A program made the position numbers and the translations under genes. A stretch of DNA of 64,000 bases from an uncultured bacterium (lineage in GTDB: Bacteria > Verrucomicrobiota > Lentisphaeria > Victivallales > UBA1829). Positions within the stretch are counted from its first letter, which is position 1; each line of letters opens with the position of its first letter. This document shows, piece by piece, positions 51,178 to 60,007 of the stretch. Location of the stretch: positions 1-64,000 of the forward strand of contig CASFTV010000020.1 in the NCBI GenBank assembly GCA_949297765.1. The letters are read 5' to 3'. The notes under the pieces were generated by a model. That model had not been told where the DNA came from. It searched no databases and saw nothing but the letters and a program-made list of their open reading frames with translations.

Positions 51178-52057
51178 CCATTCCCCATTCTCTCCGGTAT
51201 TCCCGGACCGTGAAAAGCGCCATGAACAGATATGGCGGCATTGTGCCCCCGAGCGCGCGGATCAGATACTCCGCCTCGTCCGCCGGATCGGTGATTCCCT
51301 TCTCCAGCGCCTCCCGGATAAGTATACCGTATTTTTCCGTTAATTCAAGCGCTTCTTCGATCATTTTCCGTGCATTTTCCCCGTTCAGGACCGCCGTTCC
51401 CCACGGCAGATAGGCGTGTCCGCAGATCACTGTGCGGACATCCTCCGCGAGCAGACGGCGGAGCGCATTCCGGTAGCCCGGAAGATCCATACACAGTCCG
51501 CATCCCTGCAGTTCGGTTCCGTTGCCCTGGATCGAATCGCCCGCGATCAGCGTTCCGCTGACGGTGTCGAGAAAGCAGACGCAGTCGGAATCGTGTCCCG
51601 GCGTGTGGAGAATTTTCAGTCCGCCGACCACGTCTCCATCGCGGAATGTGAAATCCGGTTCGATTCCCCGCAGTCCCGCGGAGGGCGGCGGACTGTGCCG
51701 CGGAAACGGCGCACGGATGCGTTTGTTGTATTTCAGCGGATCGCGCAGCTTCTCCGCTCCCGACTCAAATACACCGAACCGGAGATCCTTCCGAAGTTCC
51801 CGAAGGCGGCAGTGTCCGCCGACATGGTCGCCGTGCGTGTGCGTGCAGAGCACCGCCGTGAGATCTCCGAGTCCGATCCCTTCCGCCTCCAGTGCCGGCA
51901 TCAGCGTCGAATCGACCGCTTCCGCCGACGCTCCCGAATCAATCAGAATCTTCTCTCCGCTCGTCCGCCGGATCAGCACAACACCGCTCCAGCTGCCGCA
52001 GAACGGCGTTTTCAGCAGCGCGGCCGATTCGTTGATCCATTCAAAGCGCTCCGTCAT
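51167..52057 (-). CDS. Metallo-beta-lactamase fold hydrolase
   Basis: A 296-residue MBL protein. LCTHTHGDHVGGHC is the metal-binding signature, LHTPGHDSDCVCFLD, LIAGDSIQGNG and ICGHAYLPWG supply further His/Asp ligands. A helical C-terminal region of about 60 residues follows. The substrate is unknown; lactonase or thioesterase-like roles are possible. ATG at 52057 follows GGAGAGG. It is the first gene of the minus-strand island operon. Confidence 0.88.
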   Translation of the reverse strand: MTERFEWINESAALLKTPFCGSWSGVVLIRRTSGEKILIDSGASAEAVDSTLMPALEAEGIGLGDLTAVLCTHTHGDHVGGHCRLRELRKDLRFGVFESGAEKLRDPLKYNKRIRAPFPRHSPPPSAGLRGIEPDFTFRDGDVVGGLKILHTPGHDSDCVCFLDTVSGTLIAGDSIQGNGTELQGCGLCMDLPGYRNALRRLLAEDVRTVICGHAYLPWGTAVLNGENARKMIEEALELTEKYGILIREALEKGITDPADEAEYLIRALGGTMPPYLFMALFTVREYRREWGMDVE

Positions 52058-52073
52058 TTTTTCCCTCTCCTTC

Positions 52074-52101
52074 TTGACTTTTTCCATCCGTCGTGTATAA
52101 T
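52074..52101 (+). promoter_or_regulatory. Promoter of DUF1116/epimerase operon
   Basis: TTGACT at 52074-52079, 16-bp spacer, TATAAT at 52096-52101, 41 bases before the ATG. It overlaps the minus-strand promoter. Confidence 0.78.
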
Positions 52102-52126
52102 ATAAATCGAAGTTGATATAATTCAA
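52099..52126 (-). promoter_or_regulatory. Promoter of the MBL-ROK island operon, overlapping the divergent one
   Basis: On the minus strand TTGAAT (52126-52121), 16-bp spacer, TATATT (52104-52099). Its -10 box shares bases with the plus-strand -10 box, so polymerase cannot occupy both at once. Confidence 0.6.
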
Positions 52127-52142
52127 GCGAAAGGAGAGGAAA

Positions 52143-53360
52143 ATGCAGGAAGCCAATCAAATTGCGTTTGATCGTCTGATCTCGGCGCGTCCGGTTCTGG
52201 ACGGATGCGGAAAAGCGGGGGAGCGGATTCCCGGGTTCCGGAGGAATCTGATTCTTCATTCGGGGCCTCCGGTGGAGTTTGCCGCAATGCGCGGGCCGCA
52301 TCGGAACGGCGTGATCGGCGCGGCTCTTTTTGAAGGCCTGGCAGACAGCGAATCGGAGGCGGTCGGCATGATCGAATCCGGGGAGATTGAGCTGGGATGT
52401 GCGAACGACTGGAACTCCGGCGGCCCGGGGGCGGGCATCACTTCGTGGTCGATGGCGGTGCTGACCGTCACGGAGCGGAACAGCGGAACGCGCGCCTTTG
52501 CCGCGCCGATCGAAGGGCCGTTCGGCGGAGGTCTCGGCGGATGGGGCGTCTACAATGAGAAGCTCGGCGAAAACCTCCGCTGGATGGGGGAAACCTTCGC
52601 TCCGCTTCTGGATCAGGCTCTGAAAGCGGCGGGCGGAATCAATATCGCTGAACTGTTTGCCTCCGGTCTGCTGATGGGCGACGAGGAACATACGCGGCAG
52701 GTCGCGACCGACCGTCTTTTTCTTTCCTCTCTGATCGACCCCCTGATGAATTCGCCTCTCTCCGATGCGGAGCAGCTTCTTCTTCTGCGGTATCTGAATT
52801 CCTGCCGGCGGTTTGTGCATCATGTCGGCTGTGCTTCGGCGGTCGCCTCGCTGAAATCCGCGGCGAATGTGCCCGGATCGACTCTCATCACGGCGATGGG
52901 CGGGAACGGCGTCGAATTCGGCGTGAAGGTCAGCGGACGCGGAGAACGGTGGCATACGGCCCCCGCACCGACCTTCCGCGGACGCTGTTTCCGTCCGTCC
53001 GACTCGCTGGATGATGCTGCCCCGTGGCTCGGCGACAGCTCCAATGTCGAAGCCTGGGGACTCGGCGGCATGGCCGCGGCCGCGGCCCCCGCTCTTCTCG
53101 CCGAGCGCGCCGAAACCCCCGCCGACGGCATCGCCCAATGCACGGAAATGGCGAAGATCTGTTTCGGACGCAATCCGCTGTTCCGGATTCCTCTTCTTCC
53201 GGAAACCTGTACTCCCGCCGGGATTCTGGCGGAGCGGGTGGCGGAGCTGGGGATCGTTCCGAAACTGCACGGCGGTATTCTCTCCCGCGTGACCGGAGGG
53301 CAGATCGGCGTGGGCTATGCCGGCGCTCCCCTGGAATGCTTCCGGAAGGCGCTCCTCTGA
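52143..53360 (+). CDS. DUF1116 (YahG/YlbE, AllG-like) protein
   Basis: A 405-residue protein of the DUF1116 family: LHSGPPVEFAAMRGPHRNGVIGAALFEG, CANDWNSGGPGAGITS and ITAMGGNGVEFGVKVSG are typical blocks. Family members normally stand beside FdrA-like and AllH-like partners in carbamoyl-oxamate metabolism, none of which is present here. A role in the neighbouring sugar pathway is therefore unclear. ATG follows AAAGGAGAGG. Confidence 0.85.
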   Translation: MQEANQIAFDRLISARPVLDGCGKAGERIPGFRRNLILHSGPPVEFAAMRGPHRNGVIGAALFEGLADSESEAVGMIESGEIELGCANDWNSGGPGAGITSWSMAVLTVTERNSGTRAFAAPIEGPFGGGLGGWGVYNEKLGENLRWMGETFAPLLDQALKAAGGINIAELFASGLLMGDEEHTRQVATDRLFLSSLIDPLMNSPLSDAEQLLLLRYLNSCRRFVHHVGCASAVASLKSAANVPGSTLITAMGGNGVEFGVKVSGRGERWHTAPAPTFRGRCFRPSDSLDDAAPWLGDSSNVEAWGLGGMAAAAAPALLAERAETPADGIAQCTEMAKICFGRNPLFRIPLLPETCTPAGILAERVAELGIVPKLHGGILSRVTGGQIGVGYAGAPLECFRKALL

Positions 53361-54307
53361 TGCCGTACCGGGTCGAACACGGGCGCGTGCTGTTCGAGAC
53401 ATCCGGATGGCTTGGCGAAATCGCTCTTGCCTCCACCGGAAATCTGATTCGTCTGCACCATCGGCCGACGGGGATGGAGATCTTCCGTTTTCCTGTGCCG
53501 GAGGCGGAGCTCGCGGATCATCCCGCGGTCTTCGGAATGCCGCTGCTGCTGCCGCCGAACCGGATTCGCGACGGCGTTTTCTCCGCCGGAGGACGGATCT
53601 TCCGCTTCCCGGTCAATGAAGCTGCGACAAACTGTTTTCTGCACGGCCTCTTTCTGGGCCTTCCGTTCGAACTGACCGCGGCTTCGGAATGCGGATCGTC
53701 GCTTCTGTTCCGGCTTTCCCGCGCGTTCACCGCCGATGACGTCCGCTTTTCCGGCTTTCCGTGCGAATTTTCCGCCGAGATTGTCTATGAGCTGACCTCT
53801 TCCGGCCTGTCGCACCGCCTGACCATCCGGAACCGGGGAGGGGAATCCATGCCGCTCGGCGTCGGATTCCATACCGCGTTCTGCACGCCGAAGTCCGAAC
53901 ATGTGACACTCGACATTCCCCGCGACCCCTCCGGACCCTGGGCGGTTCACGCGCTGCGCCGTCTCCCTTCCGGAGAGAAACGTCCGTGGACGCCTGCGGA
54001 GGAGGCTCTTCTCTCCGGCCGGAAAAGCGTGGAGGGAATCCCCGTTTCCGCGATGTTTTCTCTTCCGGAAGCGGCGCGCACCGTCCGCATTTACCGGAAA
54101 AACGGGACGGTCCGCTACGAACTGGATCCCCTCTATACGCATCTTGCCTGCTGGAACGACGGCGGAACAAAGGAGTTTTTCTGCATTGAACCGATGAGCT
54201 GGATGACCGATGCACCGAATGTTCCGCTCCCCGACCGGATCACCGGATTTTCCATGCTTCCGCCGGGATCGGCGCGGACCTTTACTTCTCTCCTCTCCGT
54301 GGAGTGA
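53360..54307 (+). CDS. Aldose 1-epimerase family protein
   Basis: A 315-residue galactose-mutarotase-like protein of beta-supersandwich fold. HGLFLGLPFELTA supplies the first His, LGVGFHTAFC the catalytic-type His and FFCIEPMSWMTDAPN the Glu. It interconverts sugar anomers, fitting the sugar operon. The ATG shares one base with the DUF1116 stop (TGATG), so the two are coupled. Confidence 0.86.
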   Translation: MPYRVEHGRVLFETSGWLGEIALASTGNLIRLHHRPTGMEIFRFPVPEAELADHPAVFGMPLLLPPNRIRDGVFSAGGRIFRFPVNEAATNCFLHGLFLGLPFELTAASECGSSLLFRLSRAFTADDVRFSGFPCEFSAEIVYELTSSGLSHRLTIRNRGGESMPLGVGFHTAFCTPKSEHVTLDIPRDPSGPWAVHALRRLPSGEKRPWTPAEEALLSGRKSVEGIPVSAMFSLPEAARTVRIYRKNGTVRYELDPLYTHLACWNDGGTKEFFCIEPMSWMTDAPNVPLPDRITGFSMLPPGSARTFTSLLSVE

Positions 54308-54334
54308 GGCTTCCGGAGAGGTCTCCGCCCGTTG

Positions 54335-55192
54335 TCACTTTGCGAAGAAGCGGGCGAAAATTCCGGCGGGAAGCTGCCGCGTTCCATCCGCTTCGGGAAT
54401 GAGCATTTCGCCGCATTCGATCTGCCCGGCGCTCTCCGGGAATACGGAGGCGAGGCAGCGGCCGAGCGAGACCGGCGAAAATCCCTGCGAATGACAGCTC
54501 AGAAGGAGAAAGTGCGGTTCGTCGAGATTCAGGATGGCGCGACAGTCGGTCAGCAGTTTTTCGAGTCCCTCTTCGATCTTCCAGATCTGCCCCTGCGCGC
54601 CGCGTCCGAAACTGGGCGGATCAAGCGCGATTCCGTGATAGCGGTTCCCGCGCCGCGCCTCCCGCGCCGCAAATTTGAGCGCATCGTCACAGATCCAGCG
54701 GACGCGGTTCTCCGTTTTCGGATTCAGCGCCTGATTTTTCTTTGCCCATTCGATGATTCCTTTCGAGGCATCGAGATGACAGGCCTCCGCGCCCGCTTCC
54801 GCCATGGCGAGGGTCGCTCCTCCGGAATAGGCGAAGAGATTGAGAGTCCGGGCGTGTCCGGGAATCCGGGCGATGCAGCTGCGCATCCAGTCCCAGTTCG
54901 GCGCCTGCTCGGCGAAGAATCCGAGATGTCCGAAGTTGGTCGGCCGGGCCAGCAGAGTGAGTCCGCCCCAGGCAAGATGCCACTCCTCGGCGTGTTTTCG
55001 TTTCCAGTTCCAGATTCCGCCTCCGGAGGATTCCCGGTGAAATTCGGCGTCGGCCTTCTCCCATTCGGAGCGGGGCAGGGCCGGTTTCCAGAATGCGTTC
55101 AGCGCCGGACGGATGATCCGGTAGGGACCGGCCTGTTCCAGTTTTCGGCAGTTGCCGGAGTCGAGAAGACGATAGGGGAGAAGATGTTCCAT
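54335..55192 (-). CDS. SAM-dependent methyltransferase, RlmI/RlmK-like
   Basis: A 285-residue class I methyltransferase. LNLFAYSGGATLAMAEAGA is the SAM loop, RWICDDALKF the acidic site and GIALDPPSFGRG the DPPS catalytic motif of RlmI/RlmK rRNA cytosine or guanine methylases. The usual N-terminal PUA domain is missing. Its ATG overlaps the nagA stop (TAATG). Confidence 0.86.
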   Translation of the reverse strand: MEHLLPYRLLDSGNCRKLEQAGPYRIIRPALNAFWKPALPRSEWEKADAEFHRESSGGGIWNWKRKHAEEWHLAWGGLTLLARPTNFGHLGFFAEQAPNWDWMRSCIARIPGHARTLNLFAYSGGATLAMAEAGAEACHLDASKGIIEWAKKNQALNPKTENRVRWICDDALKFAAREARRGNRYHGIALDPPSFGRGAQGQIWKIEEGLEKLLTDCRAILNLDEPHFLLLSCHSQGFSPVSLGRCLASVFPESAGQIECGEMLIPEADGTRQLPAGIFARFFAK

Positions 55193-56352
55193 TATTCTTC
55201 CGCCTTGTAGACGATGCGGCCGCGGATGACGGTCATTCGCACTTTATTGGTGTTGAGGTCGAGGAACGTGATATCGGCCTTTTTCCCGGGCTTGATCTCG
55301 CCGCGCGTGATGAGTCCGAGGTCGTGGGCCGGATTGCTGGTGAAACAGGCGGCTGTGAGCGTATCGGGCATGCCGGAGTAGTTGGTGAAGTGGAGCCATC
55401 CGGTTTCCAGGGTTGTCGCGGCTCCCGCGATGATGCCGTCGCTGGTGAGGACCGCTCCCTCCTCAAGGACGGTTCCGTGTTCCGCGGATGCGTGCACCCC
55501 GTTGCTGACGCCGATGAGCTTGTCCGCCGGTTTGACCCTGCTGGCGAGATCCACCATCCGCGGATGCAGATGGCAGCCGTCTGCGATGATCTCCACGGAG
55601 ACCCGGTTGTCCGTGAGCGCGATCAGCGTCAGATCGGGCCGTCTCTGATGGAGCGGAGGCATTCCGTTGAAGAGATGGGAGCATCGGCGCGCTCCCGCGT
55701 CGATGGCGTTGAGAACCTCTTTTTCCTGCGCCATGCTGTGTCCCATGGAGGGGATGACGCCGTTTTCCAGCATCAGCTGGATCAGTTTGTCGGCCCCGGC
55801 GATTTCAGGCGCGAAGGTCATCAGTTTGATGCGTCCCCGGCCGGCCGCGATGAGTTCCGCCGCGAAGACGGGGTCGAACGGATAAATGCACTCCTTCGCC
55901 TGCGATCCCGCCTTTTCCGGATTGATGAAGGGTCCTTCGATGTGGATGCCCGCGGGATCGGCGCCGTCGTGTTCCTGTTCGATCATGGAGGCGAGGATGT
56001 CCGCGGTTTTCACCATTGCGTCTTTCGGGGCGGAGGTCATGGTGGGGAAGAAGGTCGTGACGCCGTGGGAGGCGAGATCGACCGACATCCGGTTCATCAG
56101 CGCATTGTCGTTGACCAGAGCGCGGGAGGCGTCGAATCCTCCGGCTCCGTGCACATGGCTGTCGATGAATCCCGGGACCGCGTAGGCACCTTTCAGCGCG
56201 ATGATCTCCAGCCCCGGCTCCCGGACGAACGCGGATGCTCCTCCGGTGGCGATGATTTTATCCCCTTCACAGAGAATCGCGCTGGATGGAATATTCTCGT
56301 GCGGGGTCAGGCAATGGTCTGTCAGAAACAGTTTTCGGTTTTTCGACGGCAT
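55192..56352 (-). CDS. nagA: N-acetylglucosamine-6-phosphate deacetylase
   Basis: A 386-residue amidohydrolase. PGFIDSHVHGAGGFD carries the HxH metal site, GIHIEGPFINPEKAGSQ the Glu ligand, SMGHSMA and CSHLFNGMPPLHQR the His residues, and SNGVHASAE-type loop is present; the final Asp is in LTSDGIIAG. It removes acetate from GlcNAc-6-P; NagB is not in the window. Promoter on the minus strand at 56405-56434. Confidence 0.93.
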   Translation of the reverse strand: MPSKNRKLFLTDHCLTPHENIPSSAILCEGDKIIATGGASAFVREPGLEIIALKGAYAVPGFIDSHVHGAGGFDASRALVNDNALMNRMSVDLASHGVTTFFPTMTSAPKDAMVKTADILASMIEQEHDGADPAGIHIEGPFINPEKAGSQAKECIYPFDPVFAAELIAAGRGRIKLMTFAPEIAGADKLIQLMLENGVIPSMGHSMAQEKEVLNAIDAGARRCSHLFNGMPPLHQRRPDLTLIALTDNRVSVEIIADGCHLHPRMVDLASRVKPADKLIGVSNGVHASAEHGTVLEEGAVLTSDGIIAGAATTLETGWLHFTNYSGMPDTLTAACFTSNPAHDLGLITRGEIKPGKKADITFLDLNTNKVRMTVIRGRIVYKAEE

Positions 56353-56404
56353 AACAGTTCTCTCTTTTTCCGGAAACGGTTGGATTTGTTTTCCTTATTG
56401 GGGT

Positions 56405-56434
56405 ATAATATTGCAGAAAAGCCGGAGATTTCAA
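56405..56434 (-). promoter_or_regulatory. Promoter of nagA
   Basis: On the minus strand TTGAAA (56434-56429), 18-bp spacer, TATTAT (56410-56405), 52 bases before the nagA ATG. Confidence 0.5.
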
Positions 56435-56576
56435 ATTCAAAACGTCACAGAGAAGGGTTTTTTCCGATTTTTTCCGTTCCCTTTTCTATTTTATAGACGT
56501 CTGCGCGCTAGCAGGCTTTTCCGAAAATGCAAGTCCTTTTTGAAAGAAAGAATTTAATAAAAGTTTGGTTTCGGAC

Positions 56577-56590
56577 TTGCGAATTCGCAA
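56577..56590. promoter_or_regulatory. 14-bp perfect palindrome in nagA-dnaA gap
   Basis: TTGCGAATTCGCAA is fully symmetric and may be a protein-binding site; no regulator can be named. It lies about 55 bases before the DnaA-box cluster. Confidence 0.45.
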
Positions 56591-56639
56591 AAACGGTGCA
56601 AATTAAGTATGTTCGCATGCGGGGATCGCGAAGAATTTC

Positions 56640-56940
56640 CGGGATGTTGATAACTTGTTGACAAGTTTCGAAAATGTCAACAATTTCCGGACCGGAAAAA
56701 CGGTTTCTGCGTCGGACGGAAGAGGATGGCGTCAACTCTTCCCACAAGATGGGAAAAGACGCGGAATATTGTGGTTTTTTTGATAAAATTGCAATATTTT
56801 GAATTCAGTTTTTGAAAGATTGCGAAAAGGCAATGTCAAGGGCCTGTTTCGAAAAAAAACGGAATTTTTTTTGCAGAGGGGACTGGACAGGGGGCTTGAA
56901 ATTACTGGAAGTCCGGTCAATGTCAATAACTTGTGACGGC
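56640..56940. other. oriC: Candidate replication origin (oriC) upstream of dnaA
   Basis: The 611-base gap before dnaA lacks genes. Close together on the minus strand are TTATCAACA (56653-56645, one mismatch to the DnaA box TTATCCACA) and TTGTCAACA (56664-56656), with ATGTCAACA on the plus strand (56674-56682). The last two are arms of an inverted repeat around TTTCGAAA. Further TGTCAA motifs occur at 56834 and 56921. A T/A-rich block at 56773-56817 could unwind. No classical TTATCCACA copy is present. Confidence 0.5.
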
Positions 56941-56963
56941 AACGGGAAAGAGTGGAGAGAGAG

Positions 56964-58361
56964 ATGACAACGGAGAGTGCGCACGGCGGCGCTTCCGAAT
57001 TATGGAGAAAAGCGTCCTCCATACTTCAGAATAAGGTCTGCAGAGACGCGTTTCAACAGTATTTTCAGCCGATTGTTCCGCTGGCGGTAACGGAAACCGA
57101 ATTGAAACTGGGGGTGTCGAGCGAATTCTTTGCGGAGTGGGTCGCGGAGAATTACGGATATTTGCTCAAAGAGGCCGTGGAGGAGGCCGCGGGAAAACCG
57201 TTCTCCTTTGTGATCGAGTCGGATCCCGGCTATCTTCCGCCGCGTCTTTCCCCCGAGCCGGAGTTTTCCGCCGACACTGCACCGCTCCGCCGGGAAACCT
57301 CCGTTCCGAAAGCGCCGGTTTCCGCACCCAACTGCAACTCGCGTTATACGTTTGAAAATTTCGTGGTCGGCGAGGAGAACCGCTACGCCTTTTCCGCCGC
57401 CCATACGGCCGCGACCGCGCCGGGAACATACAATCCGCTCTACGTTTACGGAGGGACGGGAATGGGGAAAACCCATCTGATGCAGGCGGTTGCGAACCAT
57501 GTGAAAAGCAACCATCCGGATGCGGTGGTGCGCTATACGACCTGCGAAGGATTCCTGAATGAATATGTCGATTCCCTGAAGAACCATACGTCGGCGGAGT
57601 TCCGGGATCATTTCCGCAATGTGGATCTGCTGCTGGTGGACGACGTTCACAACCTCAGCGGGAAAGAGGGACTGCAGGAGGAGTTCTTCAATACGTTCAA
57701 CGCCATTTACAACGCCGGAAAACAGATTATGATGACGTCGGACAAGCAGCCGTCGGAGATCAAAGGACTGGAGGCGCGGCTTGTTTCCCGCTTCCAGTCG
57801 GGGCTGACCGTGCAGATTACGACACCCTCCTACGAGACGCGTCTGGCGTTTCTGCAGATGAAGCAGAAGGGGGCGCTGGTGCAGCTTCCGGAGGAGTTTC
57901 TGGTCTATATGGCGCGTCGGATTTCGTCCTCGATCCGGGCGCTGGACGGGGCGCGGATGCGCCTGATCGCCTACGCCTCGCTGGTGGATACGACGGTCCA
58001 GCCGCTGACCATGCCTCAGGTGGAGTCGCTGCTGAACGATCTCCTGAACGAGGAGGCGGAACGGACGAAGGTTTCGGTGGACCGGATTCTGGAAGTCGTT
58101 GCGGCGCATCGGAATCTGAAAGTGCACGACCTTACCGGATCGAAACGGACCCGGGAGATTGCGGAATCCCGGATGCTGGCGATGTACCTGAGCCGGAATC
58201 TGACCGACCAGTCGCTGAAGGACATCGGTCAGGCGTTCGGAGGCCGCAACCATGCGACCGTGATCCATGCGGTCAAACAGGTCGAAAGCGACTGCCAGAC
58301 CAACGAGGAGCTCAAACGGACGGTCATCGCTCTCAAGCGGAAACTGCATGCGGGAGAGTGA
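56964..58361 (+). CDS. dnaA: Chromosomal replication initiator DnaA
   Basis: A 465-residue AAA+ initiator. Residues about 15-85 are domain I, then a variable linker, YVYGGTGMGKTHLM Walker A, LLLVDDVHNL Walker B and LVSRFQSGLTVQI sensor region. The C-terminal DNA-binding domain ends with IGQAFGGRNHATVIHAVKQVE, the DnaA signature. Start ATG 56964 follows GGAGAG; an in-frame GTG at 56952 is less likely. The HNL after Walker B replaces the common QFL. Confidence 0.97.
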   Translation: MTTESAHGGASELWRKASSILQNKVCRDAFQQYFQPIVPLAVTETELKLGVSSEFFAEWVAENYGYLLKEAVEEAAGKPFSFVIESDPGYLPPRLSPEPEFSADTAPLRRETSVPKAPVSAPNCNSRYTFENFVVGEENRYAFSAAHTAATAPGTYNPLYVYGGTGMGKTHLMQAVANHVKSNHPDAVVRYTTCEGFLNEYVDSLKNHTSAEFRDHFRNVDLLLVDDVHNLSGKEGLQEEFFNTFNAIYNAGKQIMMTSDKQPSEIKGLEARLVSRFQSGLTVQITTPSYETRLAFLQMKQKGALVQLPEEFLVYMARRISSSIRALDGARMRLIAYASLVDTTVQPLTMPQVESLLNDLLNEEAERTKVSVDRILEVVAAHRNLKVHDLTGSKRTREIAESRMLAMYLSRNLTDQSLKDIGQAFGGRNHATVIHAVKQVESDCQTNEELKRTVIALKRKLHAGE

Positions 58362-58365
58362 CGCC

Positions 58366-59196
58366 GTGCAGATTGCCGATCTCCATACGCACACGCGTCT
58401 CTGCCGCCATGCGGAGGGGGAACCGGAGGAGTATCTGGCCGCGGCGCTGGCGCGGGGGGAACGGTATTACGGGATTGCGGATCACTGTCCGTTTCCCGCG
58501 GGATTTGAACCTTCCTGGCGCATGGCGGAATCGGAATTTCCGGAGTACCGGCGGATTGTCGGAGAGATGCGCGAACGGGCGGCGGGGACGGATCTGACGG
58601 TGCTGTACGGAATCGAAATGGACTGGGTGCCGGGATGTCGCGGGGAGATTGAATCGAAACTTGCGGGAGAGAATCTGGATTATGTGATCGGGTCCATTCA
58701 CTGTGTGGACGGATTCTGTTTTGATGATCCCGCATCGCTTCCGGAATGGGAGCGTCCGGGAACGGCGGAACGGGTGTGGAAGGGATATCTGCGGGATTTG
58801 AAGGAGTTTGTATCGGAGTGGGAGTTTCAGATTCTGGGCCATCCCGACCTGCCGAAAAAGTTCGGGTACCGCGCGCCGGAGACGGTGGAATATGAGAAGG
58901 CGTACCGGGAGATTTTCGGGATTATGAAGGAGCGCGGAATTGCGCTGGAAGTGAATGTTGCGGGACTGTGGAATCCGGTGAAGGAGATTTATCCGTCGCT
59001 TCCGCTGCTTCGTCTTGCGCGGGAAGCGGGGCTTTCGGTGACGTACGGATCGGATGCACACAGTCCGTCGATGATCGGCCGGAATTTTCCGGAGGCGGTG
59101 CGCTGGGCGGAAAAGGCGGGCTTTGATTCGTTTTCGGTGTTTGTCCGCGGAGAGGGGAGTCGGCTTCCGTTTTCCGGAGAGGAAACGGGAAAATAA
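58366..59196 (+). CDS. PHP-domain histidinol-phosphatase-like protein
   Basis: A 276-residue metal-dependent phosphatase. ADLHTHTRLCRHAEG is the first PHP motif, YGIADHCPFP, YGIEMDWVPG, VIGSIHCVDG, ILGHPDLPKKF and VTYGSDAHSP give the other metal ligands. It resembles HisK-type histidinol phosphatase. GGGAGAG favours the GTG at 58366; an ATG at 58348 would overlap dnaA by 14 bases. T-rich sequence after the stop may help end transcription. Confidence 0.88.
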   Translation: MQIADLHTHTRLCRHAEGEPEEYLAAALARGERYYGIADHCPFPAGFEPSWRMAESEFPEYRRIVGEMRERAAGTDLTVLYGIEMDWVPGCRGEIESKLAGENLDYVIGSIHCVDGFCFDDPASLPEWERPGTAERVWKGYLRDLKEFVSEWEFQILGHPDLPKKFGYRAPETVEYEKAYREIFGIMKERGIALEVNVAGLWNPVKEIYPSLPLLRLAREAGLSVTYGSDAHSPSMIGRNFPEAVRWAEKAGFDSFSVFVRGEGSRLPFSGEETGK

Positions 59197-59209
59197 TTTT
59201 TTTTAATTC

Positions 59210-59237
59210 TTGCAATTTCAGGAAAGAGTTGTATATT
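59210..59237 (+). promoter_or_regulatory. Promoter of the alpha ribosomal operon
   Basis: TTGCAA at 59210-59215, 16-bp spacer, TATATT at 59232-59237. The leader before rpmJ is about 140 bases, room for autoregulation, but no defined protein-binding fold was identified. Confidence 0.7.
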
Positions 59238-59384
59238 ATAAAATTCGTGTGCAATCCGTCCCCGCCGATGCGTCGCGGCATCCGGCGGCATTCCAACTTT
59301 GGACACGGATGAAAGAGGGGCTGAATCCGGCAACGGAGAAGGCGGAACAATTCACCCAAACTTTTTTTGAAGGTTGTATCTGTT

Positions 59385-59501
59385 ATGAAAGTCAGAGCGT
59401 CCATCAAACGCAGGTGTGAATCCTGTCAGATAATCAAACGGAAGGGCGTTGTGAGAGTTGTTTGCTCTCGTAATCCTCGTCACAAACAAAAGCAAGGTTG
59501 A
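59385..59501 (+). CDS. rpmJ: Ribosomal protein L36
   Basis: A 38-residue protein: [20 protein letters not shown] opens it and [12 protein letters not shown] closes it. Cys11, Cys14, Cys27 and His33 form the zinc site, so this is the zinc-binding (C+) form. First gene of the alpha operon; 17 bases separate it from rpsM. Confidence 0.97.
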   Translation: MKVRASIKRRCESCQIIKRKGVVRVVCSRNPRHKQKQG

Positions 59502-59518
59502 AACGGAGCGCGACAAGA

Positions 59519-59962
59519 ATGCCTAGAATTATCGGAGTCGACATCCCGGCCAACAAGCGTATCGAGTACGCAATTCAGTACCTCTACGGAATTGGTCCTA
59601 CGCTTGCCAAGGAAATTCTCAAGAGAGCGAAAATTAACCCCGGACTCAAAGCCAGCCAGCTGACCGATGAGAACATTTCGGCAATCACCACGCTGATCCA
59701 GAACGATTATGTGGTGGAAGGCGATCTCAGAAGAATGCTTGCGCAGGACATCAGACGTCTTCAGGCGATCAACTGCTATCGCGGGCTCCGTCACCGGAAG
59801 AGCCTGCCGTGCAGAGGTCAGCGGACCCGCACGAACGCCCGAACCAGAAAGGGCAAGAAGCAGACGGTCGGAGCGATCCGTGACAAAACGCAGAGACGCG
59901 TAGCGGCATCCAACGCGGATGCGAAAGCCGCAGCAGCAGCGGCTCCCGCCGGGAAGAAATAA
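59519..59962 (+). CDS. rpsM: Ribosomal protein S13
   Basis: A 147-residue small-subunit head protein: PRIIGVDIPANKRIEYAIQYLYGIGP at the start, and RHRKSLPCRGQRTRTNARTRKG near the end. The C-terminus is extended by an Ala-rich tail (about 20 residues) beyond the E. coli protein. ATG at 59519 lies 11 bases after GGAG. Confidence 0.97.
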   Translation: MPRIIGVDIPANKRIEYAIQYLYGIGPTLAKEILKRAKINPGLKASQLTDENISAITTLIQNDYVVEGDLRRMLAQDIRRLQAINCYRGLRHRKSLPCRGQRTRTNARTRKGKKQTVGAIRDKTQRRVAASNADAKAAAAAAPAGKK

Positions 59963-60007
59963 TTCACCGGATCTGATGATTTCAATTTGAGAAAGGTTTC
60001 CAGGAAA

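Noticed and set aside
59167-59204. Terminator after the PHP gene
   Set aside because: The CCGTTT/AAACGG stem has a bulge and lies eight bases from the T-run, mostly inside the coding sequence; too weak to call.
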